64,000 nucleotides of DNA. It comes from Variovorax sp. IB41 (GTDB lineage: Bacteria > Pseudomonadota > Gammaproteobacteria > Burkholderiales > Burkholderiaceae_C). Shown here piece by piece: positions 8,519 to 16,519 of this stretch. The first letter of the stretch is position 1, and each line of letters opens with the position of its first letter. Where the stretch lies: positions 245,325 through 309,324 of the forward strand of contig NZ_JAEFCB010000005.1 of the NCBI RefSeq assembly GCF_016405905.1, in the 5' to 3' direction. The position numbers were made by a program, and so were the translations under genes. The notes beneath the pieces are model-generated. The model was not told the DNA's origin. It did no database searches and was given only the letters and a program-made list of their open reading frames with translations.

Positions 8519-8902
8519 TCAGCGCCGCGGCGTGATGTTCAGCTTCGCGCAGAAGTCGTAGAAGGCTTCGAGCTGCAGCGATTTGTCGAACACCGCATCC
8601 ACGCCCGCCGACAGCGCGCCTTCGCGCACCTCGGAGGTCGCGTAGTTCATGAGCACCACGGTGCGCTGCGCGGGCGACTTGTGGTCCTTCAAATACTGCG
8701 CGACGGTGAGCCCGTTGCCTTCGGCGAGGAACACGTCGATGACGGCCGCGTCCCATTCGTCGGGGTTGGCCTTGAGCCAGTCGATGGCTTCAGTGGAAGT
8801 GGTTGCGGTGCCGATGACATCGCATTCGGAAAATTCTTGCAGCCCGTCGGTCAGCGTGGTCGCGATCAGAGGGTTGTCTTCTATGAGGTAGATGCGGGTC
8901 AT
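8519..8902 (-). CDS. Single-domain response regulator (receiver only)
   Basis: A 127-residue CheY-like receiver starting MTRIYLIEDNPL. Acidic residues E8 and D9 lead the domain, the phospho-acceptor is Asp56 (AAVIDVFLAEGNGL), and the conserved Lys is in VFDKS. There is no output domain. It is divergent from a second receiver-only gene at 9073 across 170 bases, and no histidine kinase is nearby. The start at 8902 puts the first strand at the N-terminus; an in-frame ATG nine codons upstream cannot be excluded. The signalling partner is unknown. Confidence 0.85.
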   Translation of the reverse strand: MTRIYLIEDNPLIATTLTDGLQEFSECDVIGTATTSTEAIDWLKANPDEWDAAVIDVFLAEGNGLTVAQYLKDHKSPAQRTVVLMNYATSEVREGALSAGVDAVFDKSLQLEAFYDFCAKLNITPRR

Positions 8903-9072
8903 CGTTGTAGGCGAGAGAGTACGTTCCATCGGCTTGTCTCGGCCGAGGGGGTCATTGTCGGGGCGCATGCCCGGGGCCGAGTAAGACAACGCCGCCATCT
9001 GTCGTACATCCCTGTGGGGTGGTGGGCCGCGACGGGTGCAACACGGCGAGTTGTCTGGAAAAATACAACGCA

Positions 9073-9441
9073 ATGACCACTGATCCGCAACCCAAGCTAC
9101 GCGTGCTGCTCGTGGAGGACGACGTCGACACGCTCGCCACCACCCTGAAACTGCTGGAGGCCCTGGGGCACTGGGCGACTGGCGTCAAGAGCGCCGAGGC
9201 CGCCATCTCGCGTTTTTTCCATGGGGCCTTCGACGTGGTGATGGTGGACATCGGGCTGCCCGCGCTGTCGGGCCACGACTTCGCCGAGCGGCTGCTGCGC
9301 GACCACCATGTGCCCGTGATCTTCGTGACCGGGCAGGCCCAGCCGGCCAAGCCGCTGGCGGGAACCACCTGGCTGCGCAAGCCCTACACGGTCGAGCAGC
9401 TGACCCAGGCGCTGGAGCGCGCGGTGGTGTCGCCGTCGTAG
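9073..9441 (+). CDS. Single-domain response regulator (receiver only)
   Basis: A 122-residue receiver starting MTTDPQPKLRVLLVEDDVDT. The acidic pair is E15-D16-D17, the phospho-acceptor is Asp59 (VVMVDIGLPALSGHDFAE), the conserved Thr is in VIFVTG, and the Lys is in WLRKPY. The protein has no output domain, as with its divergent neighbour. The GLPALSGHDFAE pattern is common in receivers attached to hybrid kinases or phosphorelays, so a role as a phosphorelay intermediate is possible (inference). It converges with a reductase gene 19 bases downstream. Confidence 0.85.
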   Translation: MTTDPQPKLRVLLVEDDVDTLATTLKLLEALGHWATGVKSAEAAISRFFHGAFDVVMVDIGLPALSGHDFAERLLRDHHVPVIFVTGQAQPAKPLAGTTWLRKPYTVEQLTQALERAVVSPS

Positions 9442-9460
9442 ACGGGCCTTGCCACGGGGC

Positions 9461-10129
9461 TCACCAGGAGATCAGCGGCGAGCGGTGCAGCCACGCATCG
9501 CCTTGCACCTGGTCCAGCACGAAGCTGGCGACGTCCGCCCGCGCGATGGTGCCGCCGTGGAATGCGGAGAGATCCGTGAGAGCGCGCACCGGCGCGCGCA
9601 CTGCCTTGTCGTTCAGCACCGAGGGGCGTACCAGCACCCAGTCGAGCCCGCTCACCCGGACCACCGCCTCCTGCCGGTTCTTGTCCGCGTAGACCTTCCG
9701 CAGAAGCGCGGGAAAGATCAGCCGGTCGAAAACAAACCCGCCGTGCCCGGCGCTGTCGCCCGCGCCCATGCCGGTGACGCACACCAGGCGCTTGACGCCT
9801 TCCGCGCGCATCGCATCGACCAGCGCGCGCGTGGCGGTGGAAAGAAGGGTCACTTCGCGCAAGGGGCTGGCCGGCGTGCCCAACGCACTCACCACCGCGT
9901 CCGTGCCCGCGAGAGCCTTGCGCAAGGCCCGCTCGTCACGGGCGTCGCCCACGCTGATCTGTGCGCCCTCGAGGCCCGTCGCCTTCTCCGGGGAGCGCAC
10001 CAGGGCGCGAACGTCGTAGCCGCGCGAAAGCGCCTGCTGCACGATCGATCGGCCTGTTCCCCCGGTGGCGCCGAGCACCAGGAGTTTCGGGCGCGCCGGC
10101 CCGTTGCCGGTGGCTTTGGTTTCGTTCAT
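9461..10129 (-). CDS. NAD(P)H-binding SDR-like protein (atypical, NmrA/YwnB type)
   Basis: A 222-residue protein with an N-terminal dinucleotide-binding loop GATGGTG (about 19-25) followed by VRALVRSPEKATG, the layout of atypical SDRs. There is no clear YxxxK catalytic pair. SGLDWVLVRPSVLND is typical of the NAD(P)-binding_10 group. It may bind NADPH and reduce a substrate or act as a redox sensor. Its start overlaps the stop of the upstream NmrA gene by ATGA, so both are co-transcribed. A LysR gene diverges from the pair. Confidence 0.8.
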   Translation of the reverse strand: MNETKATGNGPARPKLLVLGATGGTGRSIVQQALSRGYDVRALVRSPEKATGLEGAQISVGDARDERALRKALAGTDAVVSALGTPASPLREVTLLSTATRALVDAMRAEGVKRLVCVTGMGAGDSAGHGGFVFDRLIFPALLRKVYADKNRQEAVVRVSGLDWVLVRPSVLNDKAVRAPVRALTDLSAFHGGTIARADVASFVLDQVQGDAWLHRSPLISW

Positions 10130-10989
10130 GACGACGCCTCGGCGGCGAAGTCGCGGTACGAGCGCAGCGGGCGGCCGAGCAGCGTGGTGAGGCGCTCCAC
10201 GTCGCCCGCATCCGGGGTCATGCCCTCGGTGAGAAAACGTTCGCTCATGAGGCGCATGTCGTACGCCATCCAGCCGGGCATGAAGTTCAGCAGGTTCTTC
10301 TCGAAGCCCGCGGTGTCGTCGCCGCCGTAATTGATCGTGCGACCCAATGCGGCCGACCAGATGCTGGCGACGTCGGCCCCCGTGAGCGCGTCGGGCCCGA
10401 CCAGGTTGATCCGGCTCAGCGGAAGCGATCCAGTGGCCTGTTCGCGTCGAAGCAGCTCAAGGGCGGCGATTTCCGCGATGTCGCGCGTGTCGATCATGGC
10501 CAGCCCCTTGCTGCCGATGGGCATCGGGTACACGCCGTGGCCGGTGACCACATCCTTGATGGTGAGGTCGTTCTGCATGAAGTAGGCAGGCCGCAGGATG
10601 GTGGCGCCGAAGTTCATCTGCTCGAGCATCCGCTCCACGCCGAACTTGCCCGCGAAGTGGGGCACGTTCAGGTACTTGTCGCTGTGGATCACCGAGAGAT
10701 AGACGATGCGATCGATGCCCGCATCGCGTGCCACGTTCAGGGCGACGAGCGCCTGCGTGAATTCGTCCGGCACCACGCCGTTGAGCAGGAACAGCGTGGA
10801 GACCCCGGCCACGGCGCGGCGCAGCGACGTGACATCGAGCAGGTCGCCTTGAACGACTTCGACGCCGGCGGGGAAGCTGGTCTTTGCCGGGTCGCGGACC
10901 AGTGCGCGAACCGCGGCGCCGCTGTCCACGAGTTGCTGCACGACCTGGCGGCCGATGGCGCCCGATGCGCCGGTGATGAGGATGGTCAT
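10126..10989 (-). CDS. NmrA family NAD(P)-binding protein
   Basis: A 287-residue atypical SDR starting MTILITGASGAIGRQVV, with glycine motif GASGAIG at 7-13 and VRALVRDPAKT after it. It continues LFLLNGVVPDEFTQALVALNVARDAGIDRIVYLS, as in NmrA-like/NAD(P)H azoreductase-type proteins. The start at 10989 begins the first strand exactly; the long upstream in-frame stretch is spurious because it covers the divergent promoter and the LysR start. It overlaps the next gene by 4 bases. The substrate is not deducible. Divergent lysR suggests control by that regulator. Confidence 0.85.
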   Translation of the reverse strand: MTILITGASGAIGRQVVQQLVDSGAAVRALVRDPAKTSFPAGVEVVQGDLLDVTSLRRAVAGVSTLFLLNGVVPDEFTQALVALNVARDAGIDRIVYLSVIHSDKYLNVPHFAGKFGVERMLEQMNFGATILRPAYFMQNDLTIKDVVTGHGVYPMPIGSKGLAMIDTRDIAEIAALELLRREQATGSLPLSRINLVGPDALTGADVASIWSAALGRTINYGGDDTAGFEKNLLNFMPGWMAYDMRLMSERFLTEGMTPDAGDVERLTTLLGRPLRSYRDFAAEASS

Positions 10990-11089
10990 GAAAAAGCTCC
11001 GTTTGGGTTGAATGAGCCCAAATCTTCGTTGTTCCGTTTCATGCTCGATAGCCCTTATATTTGGACACTTCGTCTCATAGGTGGAACAC

Positions 11090-11986
11090 ATGGATTTACC
11101 TGCGCTGGCTGACTTCAACCTCGTCGCGCGGCATGGCGGGTTCGGCCGTGCCGCCCGCGAATCGGGCCGCCCCAAGGCCACGCTCTCGCGCCGGGTGTCC
11201 GACCTGGAGAGCGGCTTGAACCTGCGCCTGTTCGAGCGCGGCGCCAGGGTGCTGAAGCTCACCGAGGAGGGGCGCGCGCTCTACGAGCGGACATCGGTGC
11301 TGCTCGCCGAAATCGATGAGACGGCGGCGGCCATCGCATCGGGCGGCGAGACGCCGCGAGGCAGCTTGCGGGTGAGCGCGCCGCTGCTGTTCTCGCAGGC
11401 GGCCATGGGCAAGCTGGCGGCGCGGTTCGCGTCGATGCATCCGCTGATCCGGCTGGAGGTCACCACGGAGGACCGCGCGGTCGACATGGTGGAAGAGGGC
11501 TACGACCTGGTGATTCGCGTCAACCCCCACCCCGACGCGCGGTTGGTGGGGCGGATCTTCATGAGGGATCGCCTGGTCGTCGTTGCCAGCCCGCAGCTCA
11601 AGCCGCCGGCGCGCAAGGCCACGGTTCCGGCGGTCATGCGAGGCGGGGGCTTCGATGCCGCGGCGCCGTCGTGGGAGTACACGGCAAAGACCGGCAAGAA
11701 GCGCATCACGGTGGAGCCGGTGCTGAGCCTGTCTTCGCTGGTCATGGTGCGCGATGCGGTGCGTGCGGGCGTCGGTGCGGCGCGGCTGCCGGTGTCGCTC
11801 GTGACGAAGGACCTGGCCACCGGCAGGCTGGTGTGCTGGGGCGATGTCGAGGGCCCGGAGATCGCGCTGTGGGCCTTGTACCCGTCGCGCCGCCTGCTGA
11901 GCAACCGGGTATCTACGTTCCTCGAATTTCTGAAGGAAGCGTTTCCCCTCGGGTCCCCCGAAGAGCTGGCGGCCTTCATCGATTGA
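11090..11986 (+). CDS. LysR family transcriptional regulator
   Basis: A 298-residue regulator starting MDLPALADFNLVARHGGFGRAARESG. The winged HTH spans about 1-60 (ATLSRRVSDLESGLNLRLFERGARVLKLTEEG), followed by a periplasmic-binding-protein-like effector domain (PRGSLRVSAPLLFSQ...). This is the AaeR/CrgA-like subgroup by general look. An in-frame GTG three codons earlier (11081) overlaps the AGGTGG ribosome site, so ATG 11090 is used. It diverges from the two NmrA-like genes over 100 bases, the usual layout for a LysR regulator and its target. Confidence 0.9.
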   Translation: MDLPALADFNLVARHGGFGRAARESGRPKATLSRRVSDLESGLNLRLFERGARVLKLTEEGRALYERTSVLLAEIDETAAAIASGGETPRGSLRVSAPLLFSQAAMGKLAARFASMHPLIRLEVTTEDRAVDMVEEGYDLVIRVNPHPDARLVGRIFMRDRLVVVASPQLKPPARKATVPAVMRGGGFDAAAPSWEYTAKTGKKRITVEPVLSLSSLVMVRDAVRAGVGAARLPVSLVTKDLATGRLVCWGDVEGPEIALWALYPSRRLLSNRVSTFLEFLKEAFPLGSPEELAAFID

Positions 11987-12086
11987 AGTCGCGCCGGCTG
12001 CGCGTTGGCGCGTCGGCGCGCAGGCTCCGGCTTGCCCGCAAGTCGCGTGCGCCACATCCCGATGAAGAGAAAGCGTTGAAGAGAGT

Positions 12087-12106
12087 GGCGCCGAAAAAAC
12101 GGCGCC
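12087..12106 (-). terminator. Stem-loop after the cio operon
   Basis: GGCGCCG (12087-12093), loop of six A, CGGCGCC (12100-12106). A perfect 7-bp GC stem lies directly after the stop of the last cio gene. There is no good T-tract on the minus strand, so termination efficiency is uncertain. Confidence 0.4.
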
Positions 12107-12107
12107 G

Positions 12108-12269
12108 CTACCGCGAGAGCCCCACCGCCGTCATCAGGAAGCGAAACACCACCGCCACCACGAACAGCGCTGTCACGCTCGCGAGCCAGATGGCCACGAG
12201 CCACGCGAGGCGCCGGCGCCAGGTGCGCGGCCGCGCTTCCTGCCCGGCCTCAGTGGTACCCGTCGCCAT
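12108..12269 (-). CDS. DUF2474 small membrane protein of the bd-type oxidase operon
   Basis: A 53-residue protein read on the minus strand from ATG 12267-12269 to TAG 12108-12110. It has a basic N-terminal part (RPRTWRRRLAW) and one membrane helix (LVAIWLASVTALFVVAVVF), ending MTAVGLSR. This matches DUF2474, a family of ~40-60-residue proteins found after cydB/cioB. It overlaps the cioB stop by 20 bases, so it is translated with the oxidase. By analogy to CydX it may be a small subunit of the oxidase; that role is inference. Confidence 0.8.
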   Translation of the reverse strand: MATGTTEAGQEARPRTWRRRLAWLVAIWLASVTALFVVAVVFRFLMTAVGLSR

Positions 12270-13257
12270 GCCGCACCTTGCCGCGAAAGACCCAGTAGCT
12301 CCATGCCGTGTACATGAGGATCACCGGAATGATCAGGAGCGCCCCCACCAGCGCGAAGCCCAGGCTCTGCGGCGGTCCGGCCGCCTGCCAGATCGAGATG
12401 TCCGGCGGAATCACGTTCGGCCAGAGGCTGATGCCCAGGCCCGTGTAGCCGAGGAACAGCAGCCCGAGCGTGAGCACGAACGGCGTGCCGTGGCCGTCGC
12501 CGCGCAGCGCGTACAGCAGCCGCCACACGACCGCGCCCACCAGGAGCGGCACCGGCAGGAAGTACAGCAGGTTCGGCAGCGTGAACCAGCGCCGCGCGAT
12601 GGCCTCGTGCGCGAGCGGCGTCCACACGCTCAGCACCCCGATCACCGCGAGCATCGCCCAGACGAGCGGCCGCGCGAGCGTGCGCATGCGCGCCTGCAGC
12701 TCGCCCTCGGTCTTCATCACGAGCCAGGTGGCGCCCAGCAGCGCATACGCGGCCACCAGCGCGAGCCCGGTGAACACCGAGAAGGGCGAGACCCAGTCGA
12801 ACGCGCCGCCCGAGAAATTGCCATCGACCACCTTCAGGCCGTTCAGAAACGCGCCCAGCGTCACACCCTGGAAGAAGGTGGCGGTGAACGAGCCGCCGAT
12901 GAATGCCGCGTCCCACCAGCGGCGCTTGCCCGCGCGCGCCTTGAAGCGGAACTCGAACGCCACGCCGCGAAACACGAGCCCGATCAGCATGAGGATGAGC
13001 GGCAGGTAGAACGCGCTCAATATCACCGCGTACGCGAGCGGAAACGCCGCCAGCAGCCCCGCGCCGCCGAGCACCAGCCAGGTCTCGTTGCCGTCCCACA
13101 CGGGCGCGACGGTGTTCATCATCACGTCGCGGTCTTCCTTGGCGGGCACGAGCGGAAAGAGGATGCCGATGCCCAGGTCGAAGCCATCCATCACCACGTA
13201 CATCATGATCCCGAAGAGGATGATGACGGCCCAGATCAATGCGAGGTCAATGCCCAT
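12250..13257 (-). CDS. cioB: Cytochrome bd-type ubiquinol oxidase subunit II (CioB/CydB)
   Basis: A 335-residue polytopic membrane protein starting MGIDLALIWAVIILFGIMMYVVMDGFDLGIGILFPLV. The MDGFDLG motif is the CydB signature, and VWDGNETWLVLGGAGLLAAFP follows. It is subunit II of a bd-type quinol oxidase, which supports subunit I and proton/quinol access in the inner membrane. Its start overlaps the end of cioA by 11 bases and its end overlaps the DUF2474 gene. The start at 13257 is chosen because MGIDLAL is the family N-terminus; longer upstream frames lie inside cioA. Confidence 0.93.
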   Translation of the reverse strand: MGIDLALIWAVIILFGIMMYVVMDGFDLGIGILFPLVPAKEDRDVMMNTVAPVWDGNETWLVLGGAGLLAAFPLAYAVILSAFYLPLILMLIGLVFRGVAFEFRFKARAGKRRWWDAAFIGGSFTATFFQGVTLGAFLNGLKVVDGNFSGGAFDWVSPFSVFTGLALVAAYALLGATWLVMKTEGELQARMRTLARPLVWAMLAVIGVLSVWTPLAHEAIARRWFTLPNLLYFLPVPLLVGAVVWRLLYALRGDGHGTPFVLTLGLLFLGYTGLGISLWPNVIPPDISIWQAAGPPQSLGFALVGALLIIPVILMYTAWSYWVFRGKVRHGDGYH

Positions 13258-14701
13258 GGCGAGCCTCCGGTGCGGCGAGGTCGCCCTCTGCATCGACGCC
13301 TTCGCGCGCGGCCGACAGCGGGCGCATCGGATGGCGCGGCTCGCCCGGCCCGCCATGAACCGGTGGCTCCGGTGGCTCGTGGTCGCCGTCCGGCGGGCCC
13401 TTGGCGATCAGGCGCAGGCCATAGGCCGTGCCCGCGCCGAACACGGCGATATACACCAACACGAAGAGCGCGAGCGTGAAGCCCACCTGCGAGGCCGAAT
13501 GCTGCGGCGACACCGCATCGGCCGTGCGCATGAGCCCGTACACCACCCAGGGCTGGCGGCCGATTTCTGTCGTGTACCAGCCCGCAAGAATGGCCACCAG
13601 GCCGGCCGGCGACAGCAGCAATGCAAAGCGCAGGAACAGGCGGTGCGAGAAGACGCGCTCGCGCCGCCGCAGCCACAGGCCCCACACCGCCAGCGCGATC
13701 ATCAGCACGCCCAGGCCCACCATGAGGCGGAAGGTCCAGAACACGATGGTGGAATTGGGCCGGTCCTCGCGCGCGAAGTCCTTGAGCGCGGGGATCTGCC
13801 CGTCCCAGCTGTGCGCGAGCAGCAGGCTGCCCGCGCGCGGAATCTCGATCGCGTAGCGCGTGACCTCGGCCTGCATGTCGGGCCAGCCGAACAGGATGAG
13901 CGGCACGCCTTCGCCCTCGGGCGTGCGCTCCCAGTGGCCCTCGATGGCCGCGAGCTTGGCCGGCTGGTGCTCCATGGTGTTCAGGCCGTGCTGGTCGCCG
14001 ATGAGCGCCTGGATCGGCGCGGCCGCCAGCAGCATCCACAACGCCATCGACAGCATGGTGCGAACGCGCGTGTTGTCGCGTCCGCGCAGCAGGTGCCACG
14101 CCGCGCCGCCGCCCACCATGAGCGCCGTGGCGATGTACGAGGCCACCACGGTGTGCGCGAGGCGGTAGGGGAACGAGGGGTTGAAGATCACGCGCAGCCA
14201 GTCGACCGGCACCACGCGCCCGTCGATGATCTCGTGGCCCTGGGGCGTCTGCATCCAGCTGTTGGAAGCAAGAATCCAGGTGGCCGAGACCAGCGTGCCG
14301 ATGGCCACCGCGAGCGTGGAGACGAAGTGCAGCCCGGGGCCCACGCGGTCGCGCCCGAAGAGCATCACGCCGAGAAAGCCGGCCTCCAGGAAGAACGCGG
14401 TGAGCACCTCATAGGCCAGGAGCGGCCCGGTCACGCCGCCCGCGAAGCGCGAGAAGTTGCTCCAGTTGGTGCCGAACTGGTAGGCCATGACCAGGCCCGA
14501 CACCACGCCCATGCCGAAGGCCACGGCGAACACCTTGATCCAGAACTGGTAGAGGTCCAGGTACACCTTGCGGCCGGTGCGAAGCCACAGGCCCTCGAGC
14601 ACGGCGAGGTAGCTGGCCAGGCCGATGGTGAGCGCCGGGAAAACGATGTGGAACGAGATCGTGAACCCGAACTGGATACGCGCGAGCGTGAGGGAGTCCA
14701 T
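13247..14701 (-). CDS. cioA: Cytochrome bd-type ubiquinol oxidase subunit I (CioA/CydA)
   Basis: A 484-residue subunit starting MDSLTLARIQFGFTISFHIVFPALTIGLA. Haem ligands expected in the family are visible: His18 in TISFHIVFP, the later His in PYRLAHTVVAS, and the Met in the QPAKLAAIEG quinol-loop area. GWYTTEIGRQPWVVYGLMRT is the CydA C-terminal signature. The quinol loop after QPAKLAA is short, as in cyanide-insensitive CIO enzymes and unlike the long E. coli CydA loop. It oxidises ubiquinol and reduces O2 to water. The C-terminal tail (PPDGDHEPPEPPVHGG...) is long, polar and Pro-rich. Confidence 0.93.
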   Translation of the reverse strand: MDSLTLARIQFGFTISFHIVFPALTIGLASYLAVLEGLWLRTGRKVYLDLYQFWIKVFAVAFGMGVVSGLVMAYQFGTNWSNFSRFAGGVTGPLLAYEVLTAFFLEAGFLGVMLFGRDRVGPGLHFVSTLAVAIGTLVSATWILASNSWMQTPQGHEIIDGRVVPVDWLRVIFNPSFPYRLAHTVVASYIATALMVGGGAAWHLLRGRDNTRVRTMLSMALWMLLAAAPIQALIGDQHGLNTMEHQPAKLAAIEGHWERTPEGEGVPLILFGWPDMQAEVTRYAIEIPRAGSLLLAHSWDGQIPALKDFAREDRPNSTIVFWTFRLMVGLGVLMIALAVWGLWLRRRERVFSHRLFLRFALLLSPAGLVAILAGWYTTEIGRQPWVVYGLMRTADAVSPQHSASQVGFTLALFVLVYIAVFGAGTAYGLRLIAKGPPDGDHEPPEPPVHGGPGEPRHPMRPLSAAREGVDAEGDLAAPEARHGH

Positions 14702-14764
14702 GACCTGAGCATCTCCATTGAACGTGGTGCATCGGTGCTGCGCCAGGAGTCATTGAACATCAGG

Positions 14765-14778
14765 CCCAAGGTCTTGGG
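14765..14778. promoter_or_regulatory. Palindrome upstream of cioAB
   Basis: A perfect palindrome CCCAAG-GT-CTTGGG, 64 bases before the cioA start, in the only gap (14702-14912) before the operon. It is a candidate operator. No known regulator site (FNR/Anr TTGAT-N4-ATCAA) is visible here. Confidence 0.3.
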
Positions 14779-14912
14779 AATAGGACACATCGCCCTTGGA
14801 CATTTCGTCCGCATCCGCGTCCCGGCGCGCGCCCTCCTGTCGCCAGGCGGTTTCCTCAGGCCGTGCGGCAGGCGGGCGCCGGTGCTTCACGCATCACGCT
14901 TCGCGCTGGCGG

Positions 14913-15359
14913 CTAGGAGCAGGACAGCTTCAATGCCTCGATGCGGCCGCCGAAGCCGAGCTTGCGCACCAGGCCGCCTTCGCGGCTGTTGGGCTCGAAG
15001 CGCACGGTGCGGTCCCTGAACATGGCGTGCTCGTACACCTCCAGCGTGGCGCGGGGGCCGACGCGCACGCTGTCGATGTCGCGCTTGAGTTGGCGCGCGG
15101 TGCCCTTGTCCATGCTCTGGACCTGGGCCGGGCCCACGAGGGTGGCCACGTCGCCCTGGAAGTCGCGCTTCGAATAGAACTGGGCCCAGCAGCCCGAGGC
15201 CAGCCGCGGGTCCTCGATGCGCAGCGGGACGAGCAGGATGGTGGGGTCGGGCTGGTTCTCTACGCCCGAACTCGCGGTGGAGGTCGAGGTGGGCGCGTTG
15301 CTGGCGCAGGCGCCGAGCGCAACGGCGCCGGCAATCAGAAGGTAGCGATGAAGATTCAT
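14913..15359 (-). CDS. Lipoprotein with beta/gamma-crystallin-like domain
   Basis: A 148-residue protein with a lipoprotein signal: MNLHRYLLIAGAVALGAC, with Cys18 as the lipidated residue after a lipobox-like ALGAC. A Ser/Thr-rich linker is followed by GCWAQFYSKRDFQGDVATLVGP and a second half EVYEHAMFRDRTVRFEPNSREGGLVRKLGFGGRIEALKLSC. These resemble the two Greek-key motifs of beta/gamma-crystallin domains (Y/F-x-x-x-x-F-x-G pattern). It is probably an outer-membrane-anchored periplasmic protein. Some such domains bind calcium; whether this one does is unclear. It stands alone. Confidence 0.7.
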   Translation of the reverse strand: MNLHRYLLIAGAVALGACASNAPTSTSTASSGVENQPDPTILLVPLRIEDPRLASGCWAQFYSKRDFQGDVATLVGPAQVQSMDKGTARQLKRDIDSVRVGPRATLEVYEHAMFRDRTVRFEPNSREGGLVRKLGFGGRIEALKLSCS

Positions 15360-15523
15360 GGGTCGGGGCCGGGGTCGGCCGATGGCGGTTTCGAAGCGGC
15401 CTAAGCTATCGCGCCCGCGGCTGCGCTGCGTAGGAGCAGGACGCGACCGGCGGTCGTTCCTGCTCCCGACAGCCGGCCGAATCATCTCTTCGTTCCTTCA
15501 TGCCCCAGCTGCCGGTGCTGTCG

Positions 15524-16405
15524 TCATGTCGCGACCACCTTCGCGGCCACGCGGTCCAGCGCTTGCATGGCATCCGCCGGCAACGCCAGCTTTCCGGCAG
15601 CCAGGTTCTCGCGCAGATGCCCGACCGACGAGGTCCCGGGGATCAGCAGGATATTGGGCGAGCGGCGCAGGAGCCAGGCCAGCGCCACCTGCATCGGGGT
15701 AGCGCCAAGACGCTCCGCGATCTCGGACAGCGCGGAAGACTGAAGCGGCGTGAAGCCGCCGAGCGGGAAGAATGGAACGTAGGGGATTCCGTCTCTTGCC
15801 AGATCGTCGATGAGCGCGTCGTCGTTGCGATGCACGAGGTTGTACTGGTTCTGCACGCAGGCGATGCGGCAGATGCCGCGGCCCTGCGCGACCTGTGCGG
15901 GCGTGACGTTGCTCAGGCCGATGTGGCGCACCAGGCCCTGGCGCTGCAGGTCGGCCAGCGCAGTGAGCGGTGCCTCGATCGAGCCCTCGGCCGGACCGTG
16001 CACGTCGAACATGATCCGCAGGTTGACCACCTCCAGCACATCCAAGCCGAGGTTGCGCAGGTTGTCGTGCACCGCCTGCGTGAGCTCTGCGGCGGAGAAA
16101 GCCGGCAGCCAGCCGCCCGTGTCGGAGCGCTTCGCCCCGATCTTGGTGACGATGACGAGGTCCTTTGCATAGGGCGCGAGCGCCTCGCGGATGATCTGGT
16201 TGGTGATGTGCGGTCCGTAGAAGTCGCTGGTGTCGATGTGGTCCACACCGCTGGCGACGGCTTCGCGCAGCACGGCCACTGCCGCATCGCGGTCCTTGGG
16301 CGGGCCGAACACGCCGGGGCCGGCGAGTTGCATGGCGCCGTAGCCGAGCCGTTGGACGGTGCGGTCGCCGAGGGTGAATGTGCTGTCGATCTGGCTGCCG
16401 GGCAT
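15524..16405 (-). CDS. Aldo/keto reductase
   Basis: A 293-residue TIM-barrel oxidoreductase starting MPGSQIDSTFTLGDRTVQRLGYGAMQLAG. The catalytic Asp58 and Tyr63 (HIDTSDFYGPH) and Lys88 (VTKIG) are present. The fourth tetrad place reads VVNLR instead of the usual His, as seen in some bacterial AKR subgroups. The NADPH-binding end is PGTSSVGHLRENLAAGKL. The enzyme should interconvert carbonyls and alcohols; the substrate is unknown. A long in-frame upstream extension overlaps the divergent LysR gene and is rejected in favour of the ATG at 16405. The LysR gene diverges 114 bases away and probably regulates it. Confidence 0.88.
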   Translation of the reverse strand: MPGSQIDSTFTLGDRTVQRLGYGAMQLAGPGVFGPPKDRDAAVAVLREAVASGVDHIDTSDFYGPHITNQIIREALAPYAKDLVIVTKIGAKRSDTGGWLPAFSAAELTQAVHDNLRNLGLDVLEVVNLRIMFDVHGPAEGSIEAPLTALADLQRQGLVRHIGLSNVTPAQVAQGRGICRIACVQNQYNLVHRNDDALIDDLARDGIPYVPFFPLGGFTPLQSSALSEIAERLGATPMQVALAWLLRRSPNILLIPGTSSVGHLRENLAAGKLALPADAMQALDRVAAKVVAT

Positions 16406-16519
16406 GATGGTTTTCCTTGCGTGCTGTAGAGATGAACGGGTGTGTGAAGGCAGTCTAGGCAGCGCATGCGTGTTTGATAAGCCGAGATAATCGGCACGGG
16501 CTGTGCAGGATTCAGAACA

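Noticed and set aside
14702..14912. FNR/Anr site upstream of cioAB
   Set aside because: No TTGAT-N4-ATCAA match on either strand.
16440..16519. Defined LysR box between the aldo/keto reductase and its LysR gene
   Set aside because: Only repeated GATAA half-motifs are visible; no clear T-N11-A dyad.
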